This document shows positions 1-5,795 of a DNA stretch of 5,795 bases, piece after piece (positions within the stretch are counted from its first letter, which is position 1; each line of letters starts with the position of its first letter). The position numbers and the translations under genes were made by a program. The notes below the pieces were generated by a model that saw only the letters and a program-made list of their open reading frames with translations, was not told where the DNA came from and did not search any database. Origin of the DNA: Acidimicrobiales bacterium (GTDB lineage: Bacteria > Actinomycetota > Acidimicrobiia > Acidimicrobiales > Ilumatobacteraceae); assembly GCA_030833305.1 (NCBI GenBank), contig JAURHL010000129.1, forward strand, positions 1-5,795, given 5' to 3'.

Positions 1-121
1 CTTGTTGTTTTGCGCATAGTGAGGACAGATTTAACCCATCCTGAAAGACGTGAGTCTGTGAAGAAATTTTCTAACTACGCTTTTCTTCGCTCGTATTCGC
101 CCCGTCGTCAGCCACCCCGCA
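1..121. other. AT-richer non-coding tail downstream of arsC
   Basis: This stretch is visibly less GC-rich than the rest of the window and carries no open frame with recognisable protein character on either strand. It follows the 3' end of the arsC-like gene. I see no convincing terminator, tRNA or promoter. A short AGAC/GTCT dyad with a 4-nt loop (46-57) is too small to interpret. A minus-strand ATG at 17-15 could begin a gene that leaves the window, but it has no ribosome binding site and only five codons are visible. Confidence 0.4.
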
Positions 122-184
122 CGCGCACACGCTCACGACAACAACTCGCGCACACGCTCACGACAACAACTCGCGCACACGCTC
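122..184. repeat. 25-bp tandem repeat, about 2.5 copies, overlapping the arsC 3' end
   Basis: Two perfect 25-bp units (122-146 and 147-171) are followed by 13 bases of a third (172-184). Read on the minus strand, the rightmost copy encodes the last residues of the ArsC-like protein (ERVRELLS) and the remaining copies lie after the stop. The TGA stop at 160-158 spans the junction between two units: the last T-containing bases of one unit meet the GAG that begins the next. The period is not a multiple of three, so each extra copy shifts the frame. Replication slippage is the simplest origin (inference). Confidence 0.9.
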
Positions 185-511
185 CTTGGGGCGTCCGATG
201 ATCGCGCGGTTGGCGGTCACCACCACCGGTCGTTGCAAGAGTTGCTTGTGTTTCACCAACACGGCCACCACCTGATCGGCGGTGCGCACGTCGTCGTCGG
301 TGAGACCCAACTTCTTCCACATGCTGTCCCGGCGAACCAGGTCGGTCACGGGGTCCTCGAGCTTGGCGATGATCGACCGCAAGGTGGCGGCGTCGGGCGG
401 GGTCTTGATGTACAGCACCACCTCGGCGTCCACGCCGAGCTCCTGGGCAATGCTCACGGCATTGCTGCTGCTGTTTCAATGCGGGTTGTGATAAATCGTC
501 ACCTTGGCCAT
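158..511 (-). CDS. arsC: Selenocysteine-containing ArsC-family arsenate reductase-like protein (TGA at codon 12 read as Sec)
   Basis: Read from ATG at 511-509 to TGA at 160-158, this gives 117 residues with one internal TGA (478-476) at codon 12. The family is thioredoxin-fold ArsC, which reduces arsenate using a single N-terminal Cys and a glutaredoxin-type partner in the cytoplasm. YHNP at 7-10 precedes the TGA, which falls on the catalytic position (Cys12 in plasmid R773 ArsC). Arg60, Arg94 and Arg107 match the three R773 active-site arginines in number and context; LLQRPVVVT at 91-99 and IGRP at 105-108 are family hallmarks. The protein has no cysteine at all, so Sec would be the only redox residue. 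A SECIS-like hairpin follows the TGA. Oddities: Ser replaces the usual Arg at 16 (NSSSN after Sec). Arsenate as substrate is inferred; another oxidoreductase role is possible. A GTG start at 457 would give 99 aa without the active site and is rejected. The ribosome binding site is weak. Confidence 0.85.
447..465 (-). promoter_or_regulatory. Bacterial SECIS-like hairpin for UGA recoding in arsC
   Basis: On the minus strand GCAATGC (465-459) pairs perfectly with GCATTGC (453-447) around a 5-nt loop, CGTGA (458-454). The stem begins 10 nt after the TGA at 478-476, and 17 nt separate the TGA from the loop. Known bacterial SECIS elements lie inside the coding region just after the UGA, have a small apical loop about 16-37 nt away, and carry a G in the first two loop positions; all three hold here. 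It would bind SelB carrying Sec-tRNA. There is no obvious bulged U as in the E. coli fdhF element. Confidence 0.8.
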
Positions 512-540
512 GGCGCCACCGTACCCCGTTGGCGAGCGTT

Positions 541-556
541 TGCCCTGCATAGGGCA
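541..556. repeat. Perfect 16-bp dyad upstream of arsC
   Basis: TGCCCT and AGGGCA are perfect inverted arms around GCAT. The dyad lies 30 bp before the arsC start, between it and the possible bidirectional promoter at 563-593. In that position it would fall in the arsC 5' leader, either as a protein-binding operator or as an RNA hairpin. No regulator family can be named from the sequence. Confidence 0.5.
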
Positions 557-562
557 TAAAAC

Positions 563-592
563 TTGACCCGGCACGGTTTCGTTTCGTAACAT
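563..592 (+). promoter_or_regulatory. Possible plus-strand promoter feeding the 602-667 hairpin
   Basis: TTGACC (563-568) and TAACAT (587-592) are separated by 18 bp and match the housekeeping -35 and -10 consensus at 5/6 and 4/6. Predicted initiation is near 599-600, almost exactly where the long hairpin begins. No plus-strand protein gene follows, so the product would be a small RNA or an antisense transcript into recR. Evidence is sequence match only. Confidence 0.35.
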
Positions 593-593
593 A
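588..593 (-). promoter_or_regulatory. Possible -10 element for arsC
   Basis: The minus strand reads TATGTT, which fits the TANNNT -10 pattern, and together with the plus strand makes the symmetric heptamer TAACATA (587-593), a layout seen in bidirectional promoters. Initiation near 581 would give arsC a leader of about 70 nt that contains the 541-556 dyad. No good -35 is visible on this strand, so confidence is low. Confidence 0.3.
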
Positions 594-601
594 ACTGTCA
601 C

Positions 602-667
602 ATCGAGGCACCGGTACTGCAGCAGGTCTTTTTCCGCCCGCACCTGACGCAGAGCTGGTGCCTCGGT
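602..667 (+). other. Long imperfect hairpin, candidate small RNA or terminator-like structure between recR and arsC
   Basis: CGAGGCACC (604-612) pairs perfectly with GGTGCCTCG (657-665). The outer pairs 602-667 and 603-666 add an A-T and a T-G. Inside, 613-615 pair with 654-656 (two G-T wobbles and one G-C), 617-620 pair with 649-652, and 623-627 pair with 642-646, leaving a 14-nt loop (628-641). That is about 23 pairs over 66 nt. Most wobbles pair only in plus-strand RNA, which favours plus-strand transcription. No U-tract follows either end, so it is not a classical terminator. It does not match tRNA-Sec or SRP RNA. Function unknown. Confidence 0.5.
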
Positions 668-702
668 CGTTCCCCGACGTCATCGCTCGAGCGCGACACC
701 CG

Positions 703-1311
703 TCATTCGTTCATGGCGCGGCGACCGTTGAGAGCCCGTCCGAGCGTCAACTCGTCGGCGTACTCCAGGTCTCCGCCCACCGGCAATCCGGAGGCCGGCC
801 GCGTCACGCGAATACCGAACGGCTCGAGCAGTCGAGCCAGGTACTGCGCCGTCACCTCACCTTCGGTGTTGGGGTTGGTGCACACGATCACCTCGGAGAT
901 CTCCTCCTTGCCGATTCGCATCACCAACTCGCGCATCTTCAGTTGATCGGGTCCCACACCCTCGATGGGGTTCATCACCCCGAGCAACACGTGATACCGA
1001 CCGCGGAACTCACCGGTGCGCTCGAGCGCGATGATGTCGCGACTCTCCTCCACCACGCAGATTTGGGTGCCATCGCGCTTCGGATCGGCACAGATGGGAC
1101 ACAGTTCGCCCTCGGCGAAGTTGAAGCACCGCGAGCAGAACTGAACGCGCGCCTTGGCATCGCTGATGGCGTCGGCCAGACGACGCACGTCCTCGGCCGG
1201 CAACTTCAGTAGATGGAACGCGATGCGCTGCGCCGAACGCGGCCCGACTCCGGGCAGGCGACCCAATTGATCGATCAGGTTCTGAACGGGAAGCGTGTAC
1301 GTGGAGGCCAC
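703..1311 (-). CDS. recR: Recombination protein RecR
   Basis: RecR works with RecO (and RecF) in loading RecA onto gapped or SSB-coated DNA in the cytoplasm. The 202-residue length is normal for the family. In order: an N-terminal helix-hairpin-helix with [13 protein letters not shown] at 17-29; a four-cysteine zinc site at C59, C62, C71 and C74; a Toprim domain from about 82 to 175 with VVEE at 86-89 and TNPNTEGE at 145-152; and the C-terminal signature [16 protein letters not shown] at 175-190. Translation starts at GTG (1311-1309), with GAGGG about 10 nt upstream. The start lies 18 bp after the dnaX stop, so the two are very probably co-transcribed. The ybaB gene that often sits between them is absent. 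Confidence 0.97.
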   Translation of the reverse strand: MASTYTLPVQNLIDQLGRLPGVGPRSAQRIAFHLLKLPAEDVRRLADAISDAKARVQFCSRCFNFAEGELCPICADPKRDGTQICVVEESRDIIALERTGEFRGRYHVLLGVMNPIEGVGPDQLKMRELVMRIGKEEISEVIVCTNPNTEGEVTAQYLARLLEPFGIRVTRPASGLPVGGDLEYADELTLGRALNGRRAMNE

Positions 1312-1329
1312 GGTTCGATCGCCCTCGGG

Positions 1330-3003
1330 CTATTCCTCGACGGTCTCGATGACCGAACCCGGGAACATTGCGGACAGTGATTCGGTGAGGTCCTTCTCGG
1401 ACACCGTCGGCAAGTTCTTGATCTCGTCGATGTCGATGGTCTCTTCTTCGACGACCGGCTTCTTCGCGATGGGCTTCGAGTCATCGGGACGAGTCTCGAT
1501 GATCACGGGGCACTTTCCGGCTCCGGCGCGATGCACGACGTCGGTGATGTCGGTGAGATATTCCTTCACGCGCTTGGCGGCGTGTTCGTTGTCGACCACC
1601 AACACGATGGTGCCGTCGCGGTGCGCGGGCTTGGCCATTTGAGCAACCGCCCGACGCATGCCCTTCATCTCGTTGATGACCGCGGTCGACCAGTTGGTCA
1701 CCACGTCGGCCGCACTCATCGTGGTCGCCGTCACCGGCGCATCGGTCGAGGCCGCGGGTGGCGGCGCGACGGACGTCGTCGGTTCCGGCACCGGCGCGGG
1801 AGTTTCCGCTCGGGGCGTGGGTGTGCTGGGGTCCTTCACCCGACCACCCAGAACCGCACGGCCCGTGGACGGATTCACGGGGGCGGGCGCGATGACGGGA
1901 CGGTTCTCGATCTCGCGTTCGAGCCGTTCGATGCGCGCCATCAAGGCTTCGACACCCATCTGCAACTCGCGGTGCACCAGTTTGACCAACGACACTTCGA
2001 GCACGACCCGCGGATCGGGCGCACCCTTCATGTCGTTGATGGTCTGACCCAACGTCTCGATGATCTTGACCACGCGGGGCGTTCCCAGCCGTTGGGCTTG
2101 ATCGCTCACCTCGGCGGAACGACGTTCGGACAACTGCACCAACTCGGGAGCCATCTGCGACAGGAAACAATCCCGTAGATGCGCCACCAGGTCGTCGACG
2201 ATCGAACGTGGTTCGCGACCCAACGACACGGACTGAGCCACCGCGGCCAGCAAACGACCGGCGTCGTAGGCGACGAGTGCCTCGACGAACTCATCGACCG
2301 GTGTGGCTTCCTCGGCGATGCCACCGACCGCCACGGCCAACTCGAGCGCCGACAACGTGTCGCGTGCCGAGCCGCCACCTTGTTCGACCACCGCTTCGAT
2401 GGTCTCGGGTGACACGTCGAGGCCGGCATCGGCCACCACCCAGCGCACGTGCTCTTCCAGCTCGGATTCCTGCAGCAAATGGAACTGCAGATGCTGGGTA
2501 CGACTGCGAATGGTCTCGCCGACCTTCTGCGGATCGGTGGTGGCCAACACGAAGACCACACCCGGAGGAGGTTCTTCGAGCGTCTTCAAGAGAGCCGCTT
2601 CGGCACTCTTGGACAGCATGTGCACCTCGTCGAGAATGAAGACCCGGTGTCGACCGGGCGAACCGAGCGACGCCGACGCGATGATCTCGCGGATGTCGGC
2701 CACTCCGTTGTTGCTGGCCGCGTCCAGCTCGATGACGTCGAAGCTGTTGCCGGTCTGCACCGCCAGACACGACGGACAGGCACAACAGGGCTCGCCGTCG
2801 ACCGGGCTGTCGCAGTTGAGCACCTTGGCCAGGATGCGCGCCGTGGTGGTCTTGCCCGTGCCACGAGGGCCGGAGAACAGGTAGGCGTGACCCTCGCGGG
2901 AGTTGACGACGGAGTTCTTGAGCGCCCGGACGATGTGCTCCTGGCCCTTCAGTTCGCTGAAGCGCTGCGGCCGATACCGGCGGTAGAGGGATTGGGCGGC
3001 CAT
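1330..3003 (-). CDS. dnaX: DNA polymerase III subunit gamma/tau
   Basis: This is the clamp-loader ATPase that loads the beta sliding clamp and links it to the replicative polymerase. The 557 residues begin with the typical LYRRYRPQRFSEL (6-18). The AAA+ module shows Walker A GPRGTGKT (45-52), a zinc-binding set C64, C73, C76 and C79, Walker B ILDEVHM (123-129), sensor 1 around TT at 155-156, SRT at 167-169 in place of the usual SRC, and sensor 2 GSARD (211-215). A collar domain follows. Then comes a Pro/Thr/Ala-rich linker (about 368-430), a tau-like C-terminal domain (about 433-510) and an acidic tail ending TVEE. I see no A-rich slippery heptamer, so no programmed gamma frameshift is evident. 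The ATG start is fixed by N-terminal homology; GGAGG lies only 2 nt before it. Confidence 0.97.
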   Translation of the reverse strand: MAAQSLYRRYRPQRFSELKGQEHIVRALKNSVVNSREGHAYLFSGPRGTGKTTTARILAKVLNCDSPVDGEPCCACPSCLAVQTGNSFDVIELDAASNNGVADIREIIASASLGSPGRHRVFILDEVHMLSKSAEAALLKTLEEPPPGVVFVLATTDPQKVGETIRSRTQHLQFHLLQESELEEHVRWVVADAGLDVSPETIEAVVEQGGGSARDTLSALELAVAVGGIAEEATPVDEFVEALVAYDAGRLLAAVAQSVSLGREPRSIVDDLVAHLRDCFLSQMAPELVQLSERRSAEVSDQAQRLGTPRVVKIIETLGQTINDMKGAPDPRVVLEVSLVKLVHRELQMGVEALMARIERLEREIENRPVIAPAPVNPSTGRAVLGGRVKDPSTPTPRAETPAPVPEPTTSVAPPPAASTDAPVTATTMSAADVVTNWSTAVINEMKGMRRAVAQMAKPAHRDGTIVLVVDNEHAAKRVKEYLTDITDVVHRAGAGKCPVIIETRPDDSKPIAKKPVVEEETIDIDEIKNLPTVSEKDLTESLSAMFPGSVIETVEE

Positions 3004-3011
3004 CGCCTCCG

Positions 3012-3017
3012 ACTGTA
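3012..3017 (-). promoter_or_regulatory. Possible -10 of a leaderless or near-leaderless dnaX promoter
   Basis: The minus strand reads TACAGT, a TANNNT match, followed by 8 nt and then the dnaX ATG. Initiation would fall on or next to the start codon, so the mRNA would have almost no leader, which would also explain why GGAGG sits too close to the ATG to be an ideal ribosome site. No clear -35 is seen. Confidence 0.3.
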
Positions 3018-3083
3018 GTGGTGGGGTGCGAGCCCTGCTTGCCCCCGTTCCGGCGGGTCGGGAAACTACCGTGGAGCACGATC

Positions 3084-4940
3084 ATGCCGAACGCCATCGA
3101 CCGTCGAACCACAGGCACCCACGCGCCGTCCCGTCGTCGGGTGTGGCGTCGCTTGGCCGCCGTCGCGTTGGGTCTCGGCTCGGTTCTGTTGATGTCGGCC
3201 GCCCCCGCCGCGGCCGAGACGACCCTCGTCACCTCCAGTCCCGCCGACGGCGAAAAACTCATCACCTCTCCCACGCAAATCACCGCCACGTTCAGCGCCG
3301 CGGTTCCCGACAACGCCGTTCTCACCGCGGTGTGCGAGGGCAATCCGGCACCGATCGGCACCGTCTCGGTGGGCGCCGACGGCATCTCACTGATCGCCCC
3401 GCTCACCGCGGCTCTGCCGGTGGGCACCTGCAACGTCACCTACTCGGTGCCCCAAGCCGACGGCAAGGTGGCAACCGGAGGCTTTTCGTTCGAGGTCCTC
3501 GACCCCGACACCGCCGATCCCACCGACGCGATCACCGACGATTCCGACGGGGGCATGTTGGCCACCGACCCGCCACCCGTCAGTGGACCACTCGGCTTGG
3601 CCCGCGTGGTGGCCTACGCGTCGCTGGCCGCTTTGTTCGGCGCCGCCGCGTTCATGGTGATGGCCTGGCCCGAGGGTGTCGACTACATCAACGTTCGTCG
3701 TTACCTGCGCACGGTGTGGGTCATCGCTCTGGTCAGCAACTACTTCGTGGCCGTCCTGCGCACCTGTTTGATGAGCGGCAAGAGCGTCACGGCGGCGATC
3801 AGCCCGTTCGGCTGGGGTGACTTGTTCGACAACGCCAGCGGTATCTCGGCTTTCGCCCGCGTGGTGTTCGTGGCCGGGGCATTCATCATCGTCGCGCGCC
3901 CCGAGCGACTTCTCGACCCGCAATCGCAGCCGCTCGCGGTCGGACTTCCCGCGGCGGCCATGGCCACCTTCGCGTTCACCCGCACCATCGACGAGTTCTC
4001 GCTGCTCGGCGTGATGTCGGGGATCGTGCACACGCTGTCGATCGGCCTCTGGTTCGGTGGCCTCCTGGTGCTCGGTCAAACGGTGCTGGTCGGTCCGGGG
4101 GACGAGGACGTGGCCCAAGCCGTGCGCGGATACGCACGATGGATCCGTGTCTTCGTGATGATCGCGGTGATCTCGGGATTGATCTCGCTCTACAGCCTCG
4201 ATGGAGGCGCGGTGCTCACCAGTCGTCACGGACGACTCGTCATCTTCAAGGCCATCGGTGTCGCGGGCATGGTGTATCTGGGAGTGGCTCTGCGCCAATA
4301 CATCGCGCGCAACGTGGCCAAGCGACGCGACATCAACGGACGCACCGCCGGCAAACTTCGACGCGCCGTGATGGCCGAAGCCGCCATCGGCGTGTTCGTG
4401 TTGATCGTCACCTCGTGGACCGTGGCCACGCTGCCGCCCAACGTGGACCCGCCGGGAACCGACAAGACCAACTACGCCTTCGTGGGCGAACGGTCCGGTG
4501 GGGCGTTCGACGTCCAAGTGAAGATCACACCCGCCGTGGTGGGAGCCAACGCGGTGCGCATCGACCTCTTCTCGCCCGAAAAGGGTCTCACCGATCTGAC
4601 GGTGCAGTTCAACCCGCCCACCAACACCACCGCCAGCGTCACATTGAACGTGCCGCTGGATGGCGTCGGTGCCGCACGCTTGCCGATGAAGGAAGGGGTT
4701 CCCTTCGGTGCCCCGGGTCTGTGGACGGTCATCGTCACGGCCAACGGGCCCGACGGACCGTTGCCCTCGGTGACCTACACCGTCTCGGTGATGAGTGGTT
4801 CCGGAGAACCCACCGACACCACGCTGCCCGCGGGAAGCACCACGTTGCCGGCCCAGACCGGCGGAACCGTCGTGGTCCCCTTGGGTTCCACCACCGTGCC
4901 GGCGGGCATTCAGCCGGTCACCGCCAGCGTGGCCCCGTAA
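3084..4940 (+). CDS. CopC-CopD fusion: secreted CopC-like domain, eight-helix CopD-like membrane domain and extracytoplasmic C-terminal domain
   Basis: CopC/CopD proteins are linked to copper binding and import. The 618-residue product starts with an Arg-rich n-region, hydrophobic core (24-39) and APAAA before a likely cleavage after A44. A CopC-like beta domain (about 45-140) carries SSPADGE and a YSVPQADG segment. After a Thr/Asp-rich linker come about eight membrane helices (172-448), including the CopD hallmark H316 to LWFGG (322-326). A beta-rich domain (about 465-572), resembling the FixH/YtkA type, and a Thr/Pro-rich tail follow. Oddities: the usual first His of mature CopC is Glu45 and the usual His of the ADGH motif is Lys128, so the classical Cu(II) site is missing; C84 and C116 could form a disulfide. 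The ATG at 3084 has GGAG 7 nt upstream; an upstream in-frame GTG at 3018 is rejected. Divergent from dnaX. Confidence 0.85.
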   Translation: MPNAIDRRTTGTHAPSRRRVWRRLAAVALGLGSVLLMSAAPAAAETTLVTSSPADGEKLITSPTQITATFSAAVPDNAVLTAVCEGNPAPIGTVSVGADGISLIAPLTAALPVGTCNVTYSVPQADGKVATGGFSFEVLDPDTADPTDAITDDSDGGMLATDPPPVSGPLGLARVVAYASLAALFGAAAFMVMAWPEGVDYINVRRYLRTVWVIALVSNYFVAVLRTCLMSGKSVTAAISPFGWGDLFDNASGISAFARVVFVAGAFIIVARPERLLDPQSQPLAVGLPAAAMATFAFTRTIDEFSLLGVMSGIVHTLSIGLWFGGLLVLGQTVLVGPGDEDVAQAVRGYARWIRVFVMIAVISGLISLYSLDGGAVLTSRHGRLVIFKAIGVAGMVYLGVALRQYIARNVAKRRDINGRTAGKLRRAVMAEAAIGVFVLIVTSWTVATLPPNVDPPGTDKTNYAFVGERSGGAFDVQVKITPAVVGANAVRIDLFSPEKGLTDLTVQFNPPTNTTASVTLNVPLDGVGAARLPMKEGVPFGAPGLWTVIVTANGPDGPLPSVTYTVSVMSGSGEPTDTTLPAGSTTLPAQTGGTVVVPLGSTTVPAGIQPVTASVAP

Positions 4941-4967
4941 GCACGGCCAATGAGGCCTTTCCTCCCT

Positions 4968-4995
4968 GCCAACTGAGTCCCTCTCGGCGGTTGGC
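4968..4995 (+). terminator. Weak inverted repeat after the CopC-CopD gene
   Basis: GCCAAC (4968-4973) and GTTGGC (4990-4995) form a 6-bp stem with a 16-nt loop between the CopC-CopD stop and the next start. There is no U-tract, and the right arm lies next to the candidate -10 of the next gene, so it could equally be an operator. Low support for a true terminator. Confidence 0.2.
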
Positions 4996-4998
4996 GAG

Positions 4999-5004
4999 TA
5001 GCGT
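4999..5004 (+). promoter_or_regulatory. Possible -10 of a leaderless promoter for the carboxylase gene
   Basis: TAGCGT fits TANNNT and is followed by exactly 7 nt before the GTG start at 5012, the spacing expected if transcription begins at the first base of the codon. This arrangement is common in actinobacteria. No Shine-Dalgarno sequence is visible before the GTG, which agrees with a leaderless mRNA. The -35 is poor. Confidence 0.35.
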
Positions 5005-5011
5005 TTCTCCC

Positions 5012-5795
5012 GTGACCAGCAGCAACCCCATGCAGGACAAACTCGACGATCTACTCGCGCGCAAGGAGCAGGCGCTCCTGGCCGGATCGCCCCGGGCCAT
5101 CGAACGCCAACATGAAAAGGGCAAGATGCTCGCCCGCGAGCGTCTGGAGTACCTGCTCGATCCGGGCTCGTTCCAGGAACTCGACATGCTCGCCCGCCAT
5201 CGCGCCCATGCGGCCGGCCTCGAGGAGCATCCCTACACCGACGGCGTCATCACCGGATGGGGAACCGTCGACGGTCGCAAGGTGTTCGTCTTCTCACAGG
5301 ATTTCACCGTGTTCGGCGGCGCCCTCGGCGAAGTGTTCGCCGAGAAGATCCACAAGTTGATGGATCTGGCCCTGAAGGTGGGCGCACCGGTCATCGGTCT
5401 GAACGACGGTGCCGGAGCCCGTATCCAAGAAGGTGTGGTGTCGTTGGCGAGCTACGGCGGCATCTTCTACCGCAACGTGCAGTCCAGCGGCGTCATCCCG
5501 CAGATCTCGGTCATCCTCGGACCGTGCGCCGGTGGGGCCGTGTACTCGCCGGCCATGACCGACTTCATCTTCATGGTTCGCGAGAGCAGTCACATGTTCA
5601 TCACCGGGCCCGACGTGGTCAAGACCGTCACCGGTGAAGAGGTCACCCTCGAAGAACTGGGTGGCGCCATGAGCCATGCCAGCAAGAGCGGTGTGGCCAC
5701 GTTCGTGTCGGCCGACGAGAAGTCCTGCCTCGACGACGTTCGCTTCCTGCTGTCCTTCATGCCGCAGAACAACATGGAGGAAGCTCCGGTTCTGG
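5012..5795 (+). CDS. pccB: Propionyl-/acyl-CoA carboxylase beta subunit (carboxyltransferase), 3' end outside the window
   Basis: This subunit transfers the carboxyl group from carboxybiotin to propionyl-CoA (or a related acyl-CoA), making methylmalonyl-CoA in the cytoplasm. About 261 residues are visible, roughly half of the usual 510-530, covering the N-terminal carboxyltransferase domain. The N-terminus has [19 protein letters not shown] (36-54). [12 protein letters not shown] follows, then [11 protein letters not shown] (131-141) and the CoA/oxyanion-hole motif [12 protein letters not shown] (170-181), then [16 protein letters not shown] (197-212) and an LGGAMSH segment. The residues that set acyl-chain preference lie beyond the window, so propionyl-CoA is the family's commonest assignment, not proven here. 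The start is GTG at 5012, with ATG at 5030 as a less likely alternative. It lies 71 bp after the CopC-CopD gene and probably has its own promoter. Confidence 0.93.
   Translation, partial: MTSSNPMQDKLDDLLARKEQALLAGSPRAIERQHEKGKMLARERLEYLLDPGSFQELDMLARHRAHAAGLEEHPYTDGVITGWGTVDGRKVFVFSQDFTVFGGALGEVFAEKIHKLMDLALKVGAPVIGLNDGAGARIQEGVVSLASYGGIFYRNVQSSGVIPQISVILGPCAGGAVYSPAMTDFIFMVRESSHMFITGPDVVKTVTGEEVTLEELGGAMSHASKSGVATFVSADEKSCLDDVRFLLSFMPQNNMEEAPVL

Noticed and set aside
1..17. Start of a further minus-strand gene at ATG 17-15
   Set aside because: Only five codons are visible and there is no ribosome binding site, so it cannot be supported.
10..201. 63-codon plus-strand frame across the tandem repeat
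   Set aside because: No ribosome site, Arg/Thr-rich low-complexity translation caused by the repeat, and it overlaps the arsC 3' end.
158..457. 99-aa minus-strand ORF starting with GTG as an independent small protein
   Set aside because: It lacks the YHNP segment and the catalytic position of its own family, while the frame continues upstream through one TGA to a good ATG; the longer selenoprotein reading explains everything better.
476..478. In-frame TGA as a pseudogene-making nonsense mutation or sequencing error
   Set aside because: Not fully excluded, but a random stop would be unlikely to fall on exactly the catalytic codon with a SECIS-like hairpin at the right distance and the rest of the frame intact.
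602..667. tRNA-Sec or SRP RNA identity for the hairpin near recR (SRP RNA can neighbour dnaX)
   Set aside because: No T-arm, anticodon arm or long variable arm for a tRNA, and no GGAA tetraloop with the conserved AGCAGC side of SRP RNA; the element is also too short.
1531..2178. Plus-strand frame opposite dnaX
   Set aside because: Composition is that of an antisense shadow and dnaX is unambiguous.
1330..3003. Programmed frameshift giving a short gamma form of DnaX
   Set aside because: No A-rich slippery heptamer of the E. coli type is visible in the coding strand.
3018..3083. Upstream GTG start for the CopC-CopD gene
   Set aside because: It would add 22 residues before the signal peptide and crowd the dnaX promoter; the ATG at 3084 has a GGAG site at 7 nt and gives a normal signal peptide.
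2291..3439. Long minus-strand frame spanning the dnaX start and the CopC-CopD start
   Set aside because: It is an Arg/Gly-rich frame-shifted shadow of dnaX and antisense to the CopC-CopD gene, typical of GC-rich DNA.
3387..4517. 376-codon minus-strand frame opposite the CopC-CopD gene
   Set aside because: It is rich in His, Asp, Gly and Arg, with no domain or ribosome site, and lies entirely antisense to a clear membrane protein.

Overview
The window is GC-rich, with the codon use of a high-GC actinobacterium. Several features fit Actinobacteria, and my impression is an Acidimicrobiia-like (Ilumatobacter-type) lineage: GTG starts, possible leaderless promoters, a CopC-CopD fusion and an acyl-CoA carboxylase beta subunit. 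The taxonomic placement is inferred from protein style only.

Layout. The left half is on the minus strand and reads right to left: dnaX (1330-3003, DNA polymerase III gamma/tau), recR (703-1311, recombination mediator), a 191-bp intergenic region with strong secondary structure, then a short ArsC-family gene (158-511). A 25-bp tandem repeat and an AT-richer non-coding tail (1-121) lie beyond it. The right half is on the plus strand: a secreted/membrane CopC-CopD fusion (3084-4940) and the start of a propionyl-CoA carboxylase beta-chain gene (5012 to the window end). dnaX and the CopC-CopD gene are divergent across an 80-bp gap.

Main discovery. The ArsC-family gene has an in-frame TGA at codon 12 (bases 476-478, minus strand), exactly where arsenate reductase has its catalytic cysteine. 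Reading through it gives a 117-residue protein with the YHNP motif and arginines at 60, 94 and 107, the same numbers as in the well-studied plasmid R773 ArsC. Just after the TGA lies a perfect 7-bp hairpin with a 5-nt loop that has G in its second position (447-465), which matches the bacterial SECIS rules. I read this as a selenocysteine-containing ArsC-like oxidoreductase. A conventional gene caller would truncate it to 99 aa from a GTG that lies inside the SECIS loop.

Other points. The 512-702 intergenic region holds a long imperfect hairpin next to a symmetric TANNNTA promoter-like motif, possibly a small RNA divergent from arsC. The arsC stop codon straddles a junction of the 25-bp tandem repeat. 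The CopC domain has lost its usual copper-binding histidines. dnaX and recR are adjacent without the ybaB gene that often separates them. Working together: dnaX and recR form a replication/repair pair. The ArsC-like selenoprotein, the CopC-CopD protein and the carboxylase are separate functions with no shared pathway visible here.
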